Source: Sphingosinithalassobacter sp. CS137 (GTDB lineage Bacteria; Pseudomonadota; Alphaproteobacteria; Sphingomonadales; Sphingomonadaceae). From it: 64,000 nt of DNA. The stretch lies in the NCBI RefSeq assembly GCF_014334115.1, contig NZ_CP060494.1:2944501-3008500 (forward strand), given 5' to 3'. The notes beneath the pieces are model-generated. The model searched no databases, was not told where the DNA came from, and worked only from the letters and a program-made list of their open reading frames with translations. Below, in pieces: positions 1 through 8,712 of the stretch; position 1 is the stretch's first letter; every line of letters starts with the position of its first letter. The translations under genes were made by a program, and so were the position numbers.

Positions 1-914
1 GCCGCGTGACGAAGCGCGGCAAGGCGATTCTCTCGTCGGGCCTCCATCCGCACTACGTCTCGGTCTGCGAGACAATGGCGAAGTTCACTGGCGACATGTT
101 GGAGACAGCCGCGCCGGAATTGGCCGCACGGTCGGACATCGAATCGCTGATCGATCGGATCGACGACGATACCTCCTGCGTGGTGGTGCAATATCCTGAC
201 ATTCTGGGCCGCATCGGCGACCTTTCCGCGCTTGCCGATGCCTGCCACGCCAAAAAGGCGCTGCTGGTGGCGGTGGTCACCGAGCCGGTCGCGCTGGGGG
301 CGCTTACGTCGCCCGGCGAGATGGGTGCGGACATCGTCGTAGGCGAGGGCCAGTCGATCGGCGTCGGCCTGCAATTCGGCGGACCCTATGTCGGTCTGTT
401 CGCGTGTTCGGAGAAGCTGGTGCGGCAGATGCCGGGACGGCTCACCGGCGAGACGGTGGACGCGGAGGGCAAGCGCGGCTTCGTGCTGACGCTCTCGACG
501 CGCGAGCAGCACATTCGGCGCGAGAAGGCGACGTCGAACATCTGCACCAGCTCGGTGCTCTGCGCGCTCGCCTGGACGGCGCACATGACGCTGCTGGGCG
601 AAAAGGGACTGCGGCAGCTTGCGGCGGCGAACCATGCGCGCGCCTGTTCGGCGGCGGATCGGCTCGCGAAGGTGCGCGGTGTCGAGTTGGTGAACGATTC
701 CTTCTTCAACGAATTCACGGTGAAGCTCCCGCGCGAAGCACGACCGGTGGTGCGCGCGCTCGCCGACCGCGGGATTCTTGCCGGTGTGTCGCTGGGCAGG
801 CTCTTCCCGGAGACCAAAGCGCTGGCGAACGGGCTGGTCGTCGCCGTTACCGAAACCGTGACCTACGAGGACATCGAGGCGCTCGCGAGCGGCCTCCAGG
901 AGGTACTGGCATGA
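1..914 (+). CDS. gcvPA: Glycine dehydrogenase (decarboxylating) subunit 1, 5'-truncated by the window edge
   Basis: This is the N-terminal-type half of the split glycine decarboxylase (P-protein), which with subunit 2 decarboxylates glycine and passes the aminomethyl group to the lipoyl H-protein. About 303 codons are visible of a family usually near 450 residues; the true start lies upstream of the window, and the GTG at 6 is internal. Recognisable motifs are GQSIGVGLQFGGPYVGLFA and the stretch from TREQHIRREKATSNICTS onwards, both typical of GcvPA. This half has no PLP lysine in the family; that residue sits in subunit 2. The stop overlaps the gcvPB start as ATGA, indicating translational coupling. 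gcvT and gcvH are expected upstream, outside the window. The assignment is secure. Confidence 0.95.
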   Translation, partial: RVTKRGKAILSSGLHPHYVSVCETMAKFTGDMLETAAPELAARSDIESLIDRIDDDTSCVVVQYPDILGRIGDLSALADACHAKKALLVAVVTEPVALGALTSPGEMGADIVVGEGQSIGVGLQFGGPYVGLFACSEKLVRQMPGRLTGETVDAEGKRGFVLTLSTREQHIRREKATSNICTSSVLCALAWTAHMTLLGEKGLRQLAAANHARACSAADRLAKVRGVELVNDSFFNEFTVKLPREARPVVRALADRGILAGVSLGRLFPETKALANGLVVAVTETVTYEDIEALASGLQEVLA

Positions 915-2479
915 CGATCAACCAGAGCGGCTGGAAGCCGACCATGGGTGAGGCGGGCGCGCCTGACGGTGAGACTTTCACCGGCAATCGGGCGCTGATG
1001 CTCGAGGAGCCGCTGATCTTCGAGATCGGGGGCGCCGACACCACGGGCGTCGACATCGATCCTCCGGCCGCGCATGAGAGCCGGCTGGGGGGGCTGGAGC
1101 GGCGTTCGGAGATCGGTCTGCCGGGGCTGTCGGAGCCGGAGACGGTGCGCCATTATACGCGCCTCAGCCGCCAGAACTATGCGATCGACCTGGGCCTGTT
1201 CCCGCTGGGTTCGTGCACGATGAAGCATAATCCGCGGCTCAACGAGCGGCTGGCGCGGCTGCCGGGCTTTGCCGATGTTCATCCGCTTGCCCCGATCGAT
1301 ACTGTTCAGGGCGCGCTCGAACTCATTCATGAACTGGCGCACTGGCTCGTGACGCTTACCGGCATGCACTCGGTGGCGATGAGCCCGAAGGCAGGCGCGC
1401 ATGGCGAATTGTGCGGCATCCTCGCGATCCGCGCGGCGCTTGATGCGCGGGGCGACAGCCGCAAGGTGATCCTCGTGCCTGAAAGCGCGCACGGGACGAA
1501 TCCGGCGACGGCCGCGTTCGCGGGCTTCACGGTCGAGGATATTCCCGCGACTGCCGAGGGGCGCGTCGACCTGAAAGCGCTGGAGGCGCGGCTCGGGCCC
1601 GATGTCGCGGGCGTGATGATCACCAATCCGAACACCTGCGGATTGTTCGAGCGCGACATGAAGGCGATTTCCGACGCGGTGCATGCTGCAGGCGGGTTCG
1701 TCTATTGCGACGGTGCCAATTTCAACGCGATCGTCGGTCGGGTGCGGCCGGGCGATCTCGGCATCGACGCGATGCATATCAATCTGCACAAGACCTTTTC
1801 CACGCCGCACGGCGGTGGCGGACCAGGCTCCGGGCCGGTCGTGTTCTCCGAGGCGCTGTCACCCTACGCGCCGCTGCCCTTCGTGGAGAAGGCCGCCGAC
1901 GGCAGTTTCCGGATCGTCGAGGAAGAGACGGCCGAGGAGCATCACGGCGACAGCTTCGGCCGGATGACGGCTTTCCACGGCCAGATGGGAATGTTCACCC
2001 GAGCGCTTTCCTACATCCTCAGTCACGGCGCCGATGGTCTGCGCCAAGTGGCCGAGGATGCGGTGCTCAACGCCAATTATGTCCTCCGCAGCCTGGAAGA
2101 CGTGCTCGAGGCACCGTTCGGCGGCAGTGGCCCGTGCATGCACGAAGCGCTGTTCTCCGACGCGGGCCTGGCCGATGGCTTCACGACGCTCGACATCGCC
2201 AAGGCACTGATCGACGAAGGCTATCACCCTATGACCATGTACTTCCCGCTGGTGGTGCATGGCGCGATGCTGGTGGAGCCGACCGAAACCGAATCGCGAG
2301 CCGCGCTGGATCAGTTCATCGGGGCGCTTCGGTCGGTAGCCGAACGGGCCAAATCCGGCGACGAACGTCTCAAGTCGGCGCCGCATTTTGCGCCGCGCCG
2401 GCGGCTCGACGAGACCTTGGCTGCACGCAAGCCGGTACTGGTATGGAAAGAACTGCCGGTCGCTGACGCCGCGGAATAG
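911..2479 (+). CDS. gcvPB: Glycine dehydrogenase (decarboxylating) subunit 2
   Basis: The PLP-binding half of the split P-protein of the glycine cleavage system, 522 residues, close to the usual family length. The motif NLHKTFSTPHGGGGPGSGP contains the lysine that forms the Schiff base with PLP. Other family signatures are LGSCTMKHNPRLNE near the N terminus and NTCGLFE in the middle. The ATG at 911 overlaps the gcvPA stop by four bases, so the two subunits are made in a coupled 1:1 fashion. A much longer frame beginning at 404 overlaps gcvPA in another frame and is not used. The protein acts in the cytoplasm, supplying one-carbon units as methylene-tetrahydrofolate. Confidence 0.96.
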   Translation: MTINQSGWKPTMGEAGAPDGETFTGNRALMLEEPLIFEIGGADTTGVDIDPPAAHESRLGGLERRSEIGLPGLSEPETVRHYTRLSRQNYAIDLGLFPLGSCTMKHNPRLNERLARLPGFADVHPLAPIDTVQGALELIHELAHWLVTLTGMHSVAMSPKAGAHGELCGILAIRAALDARGDSRKVILVPESAHGTNPATAAFAGFTVEDIPATAEGRVDLKALEARLGPDVAGVMITNPNTCGLFERDMKAISDAVHAAGGFVYCDGANFNAIVGRVRPGDLGIDAMHINLHKTFSTPHGGGGPGSGPVVFSEALSPYAPLPFVEKAADGSFRIVEEETAEEHHGDSFGRMTAFHGQMGMFTRALSYILSHGADGLRQVAEDAVLNANYVLRSLEDVLEAPFGGSGPCMHEALFSDAGLADGFTTLDIAKALIDEGYHPMTMYFPLVVHGAMLVEPTETESRAALDQFIGALRSVAERAKSGDERLKSAPHFAPRRRLDETLAARKPVLVWKELPVADAAE

Positions 2480-2570
2480 GATGGCGGACTTTCCACTGCG
2501 ACACGGAGCCGTTGATTTCACTTTCAGAAGCTGTATGTCTCAAGGGTCCAAAGGGGCAAGGGAGAAGAAA

Positions 2571-2831
2571 ATGCGTTTGTTCAAATCCATCGCGGCTGCG
2601 ACGTCCGTCGCCCTGATGGCAGCTCCGGCAGTTGCCGGCGCCAACTCGGCCGCTTCGCTTTCGGTCACGTCGCAGGTGCGCGCTTCGTCGTCCGCCGACT
2701 CCGCGAGCGACCAGTTCGGCGGTGAGGGTGCGATCTACACCGTTGCGATTGTCGCTGCTGCAGGTGCGATCGGCTATCTGTTCCTCGACGAAGTCGTATT
2801 CGACGACGAAGACGAACCCGACAGCCCGTAA
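2571..2831 (+). CDS. Small exported or membrane protein of unknown function
   Basis: An 86-residue protein. The start at 2571 is preceded by a purine-rich ribosome binding site (GGAGAAG). Residues 1-22 look like a signal peptide: MRLFKS, a hydrophobic core, and an AVAGA cleavage-like site. A Ser/Ala-rich segment follows, then a second hydrophobic segment at about residues 53-70 (IYTVAIVAAAGAIGYLFL), and a very acidic tail containing DDEDE. This would be a small periplasmic or inner-membrane protein. I recognise no family. It is monocistronic, 91 bases after gcvPB, and ends in a strong terminator. The product is probably real given the RBS, signal peptide and terminator, but its function is unknown. 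Confidence 0.75.
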   Translation: MRLFKSIAAATSVALMAAPAVAGANSAASLSVTSQVRASSSADSASDQFGGEGAIYTVAIVAAAGAIGYLFLDEVVFDDEDEPDSP

Positions 2832-2857
2832 TCTGTCGGCGCACAAGATGCGTTTGG

Positions 2858-2890
2858 AAGGCAGCGACTGGTCACGGTCGCTGCCTTTTC
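2858..2890 (+). terminator. Rho-independent terminator after the small exported protein
   Basis: A perfect 11-bp inverted repeat (AAGGCAGCGAC / GTCGCTGCCTT) with an 8-base loop is followed by TTTCTTGTTT. It starts 26 bases after the stop at 2831. It also lies just past the end of the convergent gene at 2915-3391, and the A residues on the left arm could let it serve both directions. Confidence 0.9.
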
Positions 2891-2914
2891 TTGTTTGAAG
2901 GGCGATTGCCCGCG

Positions 2915-3391
2915 TTAGAACCAGCGGCGAACGACGCTGCGATAGGCGCGATACGCGTCGCCGAATCGGCGCTCCATATAGGCTTCCTCAGGCTCGATTA
3001 CCTTGGTCTGGATCACCAGCACCACCGGGATCAGCAGCAGCAGCGCGATCAGGCTGTCGAGCATGAGCGCGATACCCGCATAGGCAAGCGCCATGCCCAG
3101 GTACATGGGGTTGCGCGTCCAGCGATAGACGCCCTCGGTGACGAGCGCCGACGAGGACTTCCACGGCTTCATCTCCGTACCGGCCTTGCGGAAGAGGCCG
3201 CTCGCCGTGAGCAGAATCGCAAAGCCGCCGATCATGAGAAAGGCGCCGATCGGATAGGTCAGATCGCTGTCGAGCGGGACGGGCGGCCGCCCCACTGCAG
3301 CGCCGAATGCAAGTCCGAGCAGCAGCGCGCCCAGATAGACGAGCGGCGGCGGGAAGCGTATTCCCGCGCTGTCATGATCAATGTCCCTCAT
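2915..3391 (-). CDS. Isoprenylcysteine carboxyl methyltransferase (ICMT/PEMT-like) family membrane protein
   Basis: A 158-residue integral membrane protein with about four hydrophobic segments. The C-terminal signature TRNPMYLGMAL followed by EEAYMERRFGDAYRAY is characteristic of the ICMT/phospholipid methyltransferase-like superfamily, whose members bind SAM at the cytoplasmic membrane face. In bacteria the substrate of these short family members is usually unknown, so no specific reaction is assigned. The start has a strong Shine-Dalgarno sequence on the minus strand (GGAGGAGG). It is divergent from the DUF938 gene. Confidence 0.85.
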   Translation of the reverse strand: MRDIDHDSAGIRFPPPLVYLGALLLGLAFGAAVGRPPVPLDSDLTYPIGAFLMIGGFAILLTASGLFRKAGTEMKPWKSSSALVTEGVYRWTRNPMYLGMALAYAGIALMLDSLIALLLLIPVVLVIQTKVIEPEEAYMERRFGDAYRAYRSVVRRWF

Positions 3392-3456
3392 GCGACCTCC
3401 TCCCGCCTAGCGACGGCACGATGCGCAGAATGGCGCCATTTCGCAATGGCGGTGGC

Positions 3457-4068
3457 ATGATTGCGCCGGAGCTGCCCCCGGGCGCACGCCACGCGCCTGC
3501 GACTGCGCGAAACCGGGAAGCAATCGCCGAAGTGCTCGCTGCCGAACTCCCGGAGCGAGGCCGCATCTTGGAAGTTGCCAGCGGTACCGGCGAGCATTGT
3601 GCCTGGTTCGCCCGCCGTTTCCCCGAGCTGCGCTGGCAGCCGAGCGACCCGGACGCCGATGCGCGCGGCTCGATCGCCGCCTGGTGCGAAGGTATCGGGA
3701 CCGTCGCGCCGCCGCTGGCGCTCGACGCGGCGGAGGCATGGCCAGGCGACGTGGCGGGCGATGCGATATTGTGCATCAACATGGTTCACATCAGCCCGTG
3801 GGAGGCGACGCTGGGGCTGATGGCGCATGCCGGCCGTTTGCTCGCTGCGGGCGCTCCGCTGATCCTCTACGGCCCCTATCGGCAGCGGGGTGAAGTCACG
3901 GCCCCCTCGAACGAAGCCTTCGATGCTTCGCTCAAGGCGCGCGATGCGCGATGGGGGCTCCGCTTCGTCGAGGATGTCGATGCGGCGGCCGCGTCGCACG
4001 AGCTGCGCCGGACGCCGATCGTGCCGATGCCGGCAAATAATCTGACGTTGGTGTATCGCCGCCAGTGA
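3457..4068 (+). CDS. DUF938 family SAM-dependent methyltransferase-like protein
   Basis: A 203-residue protein matching the DUF938 family: HAPATARNRE near the start, the glycine-rich SAM loop VASGTGEHCAWFA, and a late INMVHISPWEA segment. DUF938 proteins resemble class I methyltransferases; the substrate is unknown. The start is uncertain: ATGs at 3421 and 3430 are in frame and would add 12 or 9 residues. I chose 3457 because it gives a usual family length and leaves more room for the divergent promoters. None of the three has a clear Shine-Dalgarno sequence. It converges with the transporter at 4160, with a tRNA-like relic between them. Confidence 0.85.
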   Translation: MIAPELPPGARHAPATARNREAIAEVLAAELPERGRILEVASGTGEHCAWFARRFPELRWQPSDPDADARGSIAAWCEGIGTVAPPLALDAAEAWPGDVAGDAILCINMVHISPWEATLGLMAHAGRLLAAGAPLILYGPYRQRGEVTAPSNEAFDASLKARDARWGLRFVEDVDAAAASHELRRTPIVPMPANNLTLVYRRQ

Positions 4069-4069
4069 T

Positions 4070-4143
4070 TGGCAGAAATCGAACCCGCATCCTCCGGCGA
4101 GGAGCGAAGCGCGCTCGACCGGCGCGCGTTGAGCCACGGCCCC
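4070..4143 (-). pseudogene. Decayed tRNA-like sequence (possibly a tRNA-Arg(CCU) relic)
   Basis: Read on the minus strand this starts with GGGGCCG, then TG, a D-arm with a perfect GCTC/GAGC stem, an anticodon-like arm (CTTCG/CGGAG around CTCCTCGC, giving CCU in the anticodon position), and a T-arm GCGGG-TTCGATT-TCTGC with G-U pairs. The 3' acceptor strand that should pair with GGGGCCG is absent; the sequence runs into the end of the DUF938 gene instead. The anticodon loop is one base too long. It is therefore not a functional tRNA, but the order of elements is too tRNA-like to ignore. Confidence 0.4.
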
Positions 4144-4159
4144 ACAGCGCGCTCGCTTC

Positions 4160-5083
4160 TTACAACTCGGCGCGTTGAGTCACGCTTGCGGCGGATCGAC
4201 TGGCAAGCCGCTGGCGGCGATGCTCGCGCCACGCGATCGTCAGGCCGCTGCCGATGATGATCGGCGCGCCGATCCAGGTGTAGGAGGTCGGCCACACGCC
4301 GAAGAAGAGCCAGCCGTAGAGCGTCGCCCAGAGCAGGCTGGAATAATCCATCGGAACAGCCGCGCTGACCGGTGCATACCGCAGCGCCCCGGTCAGCGCG
4401 AGCTGGCCGGTGCCGCCGATCAGGCCGATGGCCACCAGGATCGTCCAGGTGAGCGAGTCATGCGGCTGCGCGAAGAAAAGATAGACGATGCCGAGCGGCG
4501 GCAGCGACAGCAGCGAGAACCAGAAGACGGTGGTGCCGGCGCTTTCGGTGCGCCCGATCTGGCGCAGCAGGATGGAGATCACCGCGATCAGAAACGCCGA
4601 AGTGAGTCCGACCAGTGCGCCGACGAGCGGAAAATGCCCGCTTCCCGGCTGCGCCACGATCAGCACGCCGCCGAAGCCGACGAGCACTGCCGTCCAGCGT
4701 GGCCAGCCGGTCGGCTCCTTGAGCACGAGTGCGCCGAGGATCGTGGCGAAGATCGGCACCGTGAAGGACAGAGTCGTCGCTTCGGCCAGCGGCAGCAGGA
4801 TCAACGCCCCGAACGTGGCGACCATGCCCAGCAGGCCGACCCCAGTGCGGAGCAGGTGCGCCCCGATCCGCTGCGTCCGCACCGCTCCCACGCCCTGGCC
4901 GAGCGCAAGCCACCCCAGCACAAGCGGCAGCGCGCATAGCTGCCGGAAGAACATCGTTTCGGGCAGCGCGGCTCCGCGCGCTTCGACCAGCTTCACGAGG
5001 GCCGACATCGTCGCCAGGCACAGGATGGCGAAAAGCCGAAGCGCCAGTCCCTTCAGGACGCGATCGGTGGCTGGTGCGTTCAC
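4160..5083 (-). CDS. DMT-superfamily (EamA domain) transporter
   Basis: A 307-residue inner-membrane protein with about ten hydrophobic segments arranged as two EamA repeats, the usual length and architecture of drug/metabolite transporters. Visible family features include PETMFFRQ in the first repeat, the AEATTLSFTVPIF segment at the end of repeat one, and APVSAAVPMDYSSLLWATL in repeat two. Substrates of this superfamily cannot be read from sequence; amino-acid or metabolite export is typical. The gene is divergent from proS with a 94-bp spacer and has no operon partner. Confidence 0.9.
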   Translation of the reverse strand: MNAPATDRVLKGLALRLFAILCLATMSALVKLVEARGAALPETMFFRQLCALPLVLGWLALGQGVGAVRTQRIGAHLLRTGVGLLGMVATFGALILLPLAEATTLSFTVPIFATILGALVLKEPTGWPRWTAVLVGFGGVLIVAQPGSGHFPLVGALVGLTSAFLIAVISILLRQIGRTESAGTTVFWFSLLSLPPLGIVYLFFAQPHDSLTWTILVAIGLIGGTGQLALTGALRYAPVSAAVPMDYSSLLWATLYGWLFFGVWPTSYTWIGAPIIIGSGLTIAWREHRRQRLASRSAASVTQRAEL

Positions 5084-5177
5084 AAGCGCGCGTTAGGCGT
5101 GTGATCCGCGGACGACAACTGCGGCGGCATGTACGGACGGGCTTTGCGTCGGGGCCGCTTGTCGCTATCGCGCGAAA

Positions 5178-6713
5178 ATGGTCAAGCACGCACTCCCCGT
5201 CACGCGCGAGGCGGATTTCGCGCAATGGTATCAGGCGGTGATCGCCGAGGCGGACATGGCCGAGGAGAGCGGCGTGCGCGGCTCGATGGTCATGCGGCCG
5301 TGGGGCTATGGCATCTGGGAACGGATGCAGCGGCTGCTCGACGATCGCATCAAGGCGCTCGGTTACGACAATTGCTATTTTCCGCTGTTCATCCCGCTCA
5401 GCTATTTCGAGCGCGAGGCCGACCATGTCGAGGGCTTTGCCAAGGAAATGGCGGTGGTGACTCATCATCGGCTGGTGAGCGACGGCAAGGGCGGCCTGAT
5501 CCCCGATCCCGAGGCGAAGCTGGAAGAGCCGCTGGTCGTGCGGCCGACATCGGAAACGGTGATCGGCGCCGCCTTCTCCCGCTGGATCCAGAGCTGGCGC
5601 GACCTGCCGGTGCAGATCAATCAATGGGCCAATGTCGTCCGCTGGGAAATGCGCACGCGCATGTTCCTGCGCACCACCGAGTTCCTGTGGCAGGAGGGCC
5701 ATGCCGCCTATGCCACCGAGGAACAGGCGCGCACGCAGACGCGCCGCGCGCTCGAGCTCTATCGCAGCTTTGCCGAGGATTGCGCCGCGATTCCGGTGAT
5801 CGCCGGCGAGAAGCCGGAGCATGAGCGGTTTCCCGGCGCCGTCGAAACCTGGTCGATCGAAGCGATGATGCAGGACGGCAAGGCGTTGCAGGCAGGCACC
5901 TCGCACTTTCTGGGCACCACTTTCTCGGCTGCCCAGAACATTCGCTATCAGAACGAAGAGGGCACTTTCGTGCCCGCCCAGACGATCAGCTGGGGCATGT
6001 CGACTCGGATGATCGGCGGACTCATCATGACGCATGGCGATGATGACGGTCTGCGCGTGCCGCCGCGCCTAGCGCCGTGGCAGATCGTGATCGTGCCGAT
6101 GCTGCGCGACAATCACGAGGATGCCTCGATCCTCCACTATTGCCGCGACATCCAGCAGGCACTGCTCCAGGAAAGCGTCTTCGGCGAGCCGGTGCGGCTG
6201 CTGGTCGATACGCGACCGGCCAAGTCTGCGACCAAGCGCTGGGGATGGCTCAAGAAAGGTGCGCCGCTGGTGCTCGAGGTCGGCGGGCGCGACGTGGCGG
6301 GCGGCAATGTTTCGATGATCCGGCGCGACCGGCTCTATCGCGAGGACGGGAAGCTCGACAGCGCGATCATCTCGCGCGACGACTTTCTCGGCCAGGCGAC
6401 CGAGCTGCTCGAGGCGATCCAGCAGGCGTTGTACGACGAGGCCAAGGCGAAGCGCGACGCCAATATCCGCCGCGACGTGACGGAATTCGCCGAACTCGAG
6501 AAATTCTTCGCCGAGGATGCGCGCTATCCCGGCTGGGTCGAAGTCCAATGGGCGCGGCCCACCGGCGCCGAGCTAGATCAGGTCGTCGAGCGGCTCAAGG
6601 CGCTCAAGCTCACTGCGCGCAACGTGCCCGCGGTGTGCGATCCTGTCGACGGCACCTGCATCTTCACTGGCAAGCCTGCCGTCGAGCGGATCCTGATCGC
6701 GCGCGCTTATTGA
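5178..6713 (+). CDS. proS: Proline--tRNA ligase, archaeal/eukaryotic-like type
   Basis: A 511-residue class II aminoacyl-tRNA synthetase charging tRNA-Pro. Class II motif 2 is visible as NQWANVVRWEMRTRMFLRT, and a late GGLIMTHGDDDGLRVPPRL segment marks motif 3. The opening ESGVRGSMVMRPWGYGIWE and the lack of the large bacterial editing insertion place it in the shorter archaeal/eukaryotic-like group rather than the E. coli type. The C-terminal anticodon-binding and zinc-like region contains CDPVDGTCIF. Its 3' end overlaps the 3' end of the convergent glpD by seven bases. The start codon follows an A-rich stretch without a strong Shine-Dalgarno sequence. Confidence 0.94.
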   Translation: MVKHALPVTREADFAQWYQAVIAEADMAEESGVRGSMVMRPWGYGIWERMQRLLDDRIKALGYDNCYFPLFIPLSYFEREADHVEGFAKEMAVVTHHRLVSDGKGGLIPDPEAKLEEPLVVRPTSETVIGAAFSRWIQSWRDLPVQINQWANVVRWEMRTRMFLRTTEFLWQEGHAAYATEEQARTQTRRALELYRSFAEDCAAIPVIAGEKPEHERFPGAVETWSIEAMMQDGKALQAGTSHFLGTTFSAAQNIRYQNEEGTFVPAQTISWGMSTRMIGGLIMTHGDDDGLRVPPRLAPWQIVIVPMLRDNHEDASILHYCRDIQQALLQESVFGEPVRLLVDTRPAKSATKRWGWLKKGAPLVLEVGGRDVAGGNVSMIRRDRLYREDGKLDSAIISRDDFLGQATELLEAIQQALYDEAKAKRDANIRRDVTEFAELEKFFAEDARYPGWVEVQWARPTGAELDQVVERLKALKLTARNVPAVCDPVDGTCIFTGKPAVERILIARAY

Positions 6714-8182
6714 GCCGCTCGGGCAAGGGGAGGCGCGTCGCGAAGGCAAGCCGCGACGCGCGCCACTGCCTCGGGGCCAAGATGCAGTCCCAGCTTGCTG
6801 CGTCGCCACAGCACGTCTTCGGTGGTGCGCGCCCATTCGCGATCACGCATCCAGCGCACTTCCAGCTCAGTGAGGCCGCCGCCCAGGTCGGCGCCCATTT
6901 GTGCCGCATTGTGAACATCCGACAGCATCTCGCCGAGCGCGCCGCCATAGGCCGCGGTCATGCGCCGTGCTCGCGGTTCCCCTAGAAACGGCCAGTAGAG
7001 GAGCGTCGCGTGCAGCATCCGGGGAAAGGGGTAGGGAGCGGCTCCGGGAAAGCGGCGCTCGCGCGTCTTTGGCTGGGTCGCGACGCTTAGGGCAGCGCCA
7101 AGTTGCGCCACCGCCTCCTCGGCGAGCGCGCGAGCGGTGGTGATCTTGCCGCCGAAGACCGAAAGTACGGGCGGCCCCTCGGCATCGACTTCGAGCAGAT
7201 AGTCGCGCGTCACGCTTTGCGGATCGTCGGCGCCGTCATCGTGCAGCGCACGGACGCCGGACCATCGGTACAGAACATCCTCGGGCGCGATGCCGGCGAG
7301 GAAATAGCGGCTCGCCGCCTCGCAGAGATAGTCGACTTCCGCGTCGGAGCAGGCGGCATCCTCCGGCCGCTCGACCGGCACATCGGTGGTGCCGATCATG
7401 GTGAAGTCCCGCTCATAGGGAATGGCGAACACGATACGGCGGTCGGGTTGCTGGAGGATATAGGCGTGGTCGCCAGAATAGTGCCGCGGAACGAGGATGT
7501 GGCTCCCCTTCACCAGCCGCACGCCAGACCGGGTGGCAACGTTCAGCCGGTCGAGCAGGTGACGCACCCACGGCCCGGCGGCGTTGACCATAGCGCGCGC
7601 GCGCACTGTCCGGCCGTCGGATAGCGTCGCGTGCCACAGATCCCCCACACGCTCCGCCGACAGCAGCTCGTTGCGCGTGGCGATTTCCGCTCCGTTTCCG
7701 GCCGCGTCGATCGCATTGGCGAGCGTCAGCCGGGCATCATCGACAAAGGCGTCCGAGTAGACGAAGCCGCCCTCGTGACGCCCGAGCGGCGCGCGATAGG
7801 TGCGGTCTTTCCCCCGCAACCGGCGAGAGCGCGGCAGCGCCGTGCGTCCCGCCAGCAGATCGTAGAGAAGGAGGCCTGCGCGCACCATCAGCCGCGGCCG
7901 AAGAGCGTGCCGGTGCGGCAGCACGAAGGCCATCGGCCGGATCAGATGTGGTGCCGCCTTCAACAGCCGCTCGCGTTCGTGCAGTGCTTCCCGCACCAGA
8001 CGGAACTCATAGTGTTCGAGATAGCGGAGCCCGCCGTGGATCAGCTTGGTGGAAGCCGACGAGGTGTGGCTCGCCAGATCATCCTTTTCGACGAGCAGCA
8101 CCGAAAGGCCATTGAGAGCGGCCTCGCGTGCGATCGCGCAGCCGTTGATACCACCGCCGACGACGAGCAGGTCGTAAATCAT
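6707..8182 (-). CDS. glpD: Glycerol-3-phosphate dehydrogenase (FAD, respiratory)
   Basis: A 491-residue flavoprotein oxidising sn-glycerol 3-phosphate to dihydroxyacetone phosphate and feeding electrons to the quinone pool at the inner membrane. The N-terminal FAD-binding Rossmann motif VVGGGINGCAIAREAA and the signature SSASTKLIHGGLRYLEH are diagnostic. VFGGKITTAR near the C-terminal domain is the second family signature. Length is normal. No glpF, glpK or glpR is adjacent, so the gene stands alone here. Its start is 39 bases from the upstream DUF892 stop on the same strand. Confidence 0.95.
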   Translation of the reverse strand: MIYDLLVVGGGINGCAIAREAALNGLSVLLVEKDDLASHTSSASTKLIHGGLRYLEHYEFRLVREALHERERLLKAAPHLIRPMAFVLPHRHALRPRLMVRAGLLLYDLLAGRTALPRSRRLRGKDRTYRAPLGRHEGGFVYSDAFVDDARLTLANAIDAAGNGAEIATRNELLSAERVGDLWHATLSDGRTVRARAMVNAAGPWVRHLLDRLNVATRSGVRLVKGSHILVPRHYSGDHAYILQQPDRRIVFAIPYERDFTMIGTTDVPVERPEDAACSDAEVDYLCEAASRYFLAGIAPEDVLYRWSGVRALHDDGADDPQSVTRDYLLEVDAEGPPVLSVFGGKITTARALAEEAVAQLGAALSVATQPKTRERRFPGAAPYPFPRMLHATLLYWPFLGEPRARRMTAAYGGALGEMLSDVHNAAQMGADLGGGLTELEVRWMRDREWARTTEDVLWRRSKLGLHLGPEAVARVAACLRDAPPLARAAQ

Positions 8183-8221
8183 ATGTTCGTTCGTAGCGGC
8201 TGAGGCGCGTTGCGCGAATCC

Positions 8222-8704
8222 CTAAATCCGCGAGGTCCGCTTCACGCTCGGTCCCAGCAACTCGGCGAGCCGCGTGTCCCCGCTGCGCTCCACGTTGCGC
8301 AGCCGCTCGACGAGGCGGCCTAGCTCCGGTTCGTCCAGCTGGCCGGCGAGCGCAATCGCGGTTTCATAGGAAACGAGCTTCGCCGCCTTGGCCTTGCGCA
8401 CGGCGCCGATCATCGCGGTGTCGAGGAGCGCGCCCTTCGCGATGCTCCGAGTGTCGCGCTCGGCATCGTCGAGGATGCCCTGCATCCAGATATTGTCTGG
8501 ACCACCCGCCGCGCGACCGGTTGCTTCGAGCTCGCGGGCATGCGCTGCCGCGTCGCCCGCTTCCTCAGCCAGCTGCGCCAGCAGCGCGGGCGCTGACGCC
8601 GCCGCGGCGATGCCGGGCAGCCGCACGGCGAGCATTTCCTCGCCTGCGCGCAGGTCCTGGAGGCATAATGTGAGCAGCGCCGCTGCTGTTTCGGTATCGG
8701 CCAT
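8222..8704 (-). CDS. DUF892 / YciE-like ferritin-like protein
   Basis: A 160-residue all-helical protein of the ferritin-like DUF892 family. The late segment DTAMIGAVRKAKAAKLVSYE matches the conserved helix of this family. Homologues such as E. coli YciE are stress-induced, and the family is common among general-stress genes of alphaproteobacteria (established knowledge). Here a GGAAC-N16-GGTT promoter-like element lies so close to the start that the message would be almost leaderless. The start ATG lies in a CCATGG site opposite the RNase R leader. Confidence 0.8.
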   Translation of the reverse strand: MADTETAAALLTLCLQDLRAGEEMLAVRLPGIAAAASAPALLAQLAEEAGDAAAHARELEATGRAAGGPDNIWMQGILDDAERDTRSIAKGALLDTAMIGAVRKAKAAKLVSYETAIALAGQLDEPELGRLVERLRNVERSGDTRLAELLGPSVKRTSRI

Positions 8705-8712
8705 GGCGTTGC

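Noticed and set aside
404..2479. 691-codon frame starting at 404 upstream of gcvPB
   Set aside because: The first 169 codons lie in another frame over gcvPA and have biased Arg/Ala/Gly composition; gcvPB proper starts at 911 with an ATGA overlap.
4070..4143. Functional tRNA gene
   Set aside because: The 3' acceptor strand is missing and the anticodon loop has an extra base; kept only as a relic.
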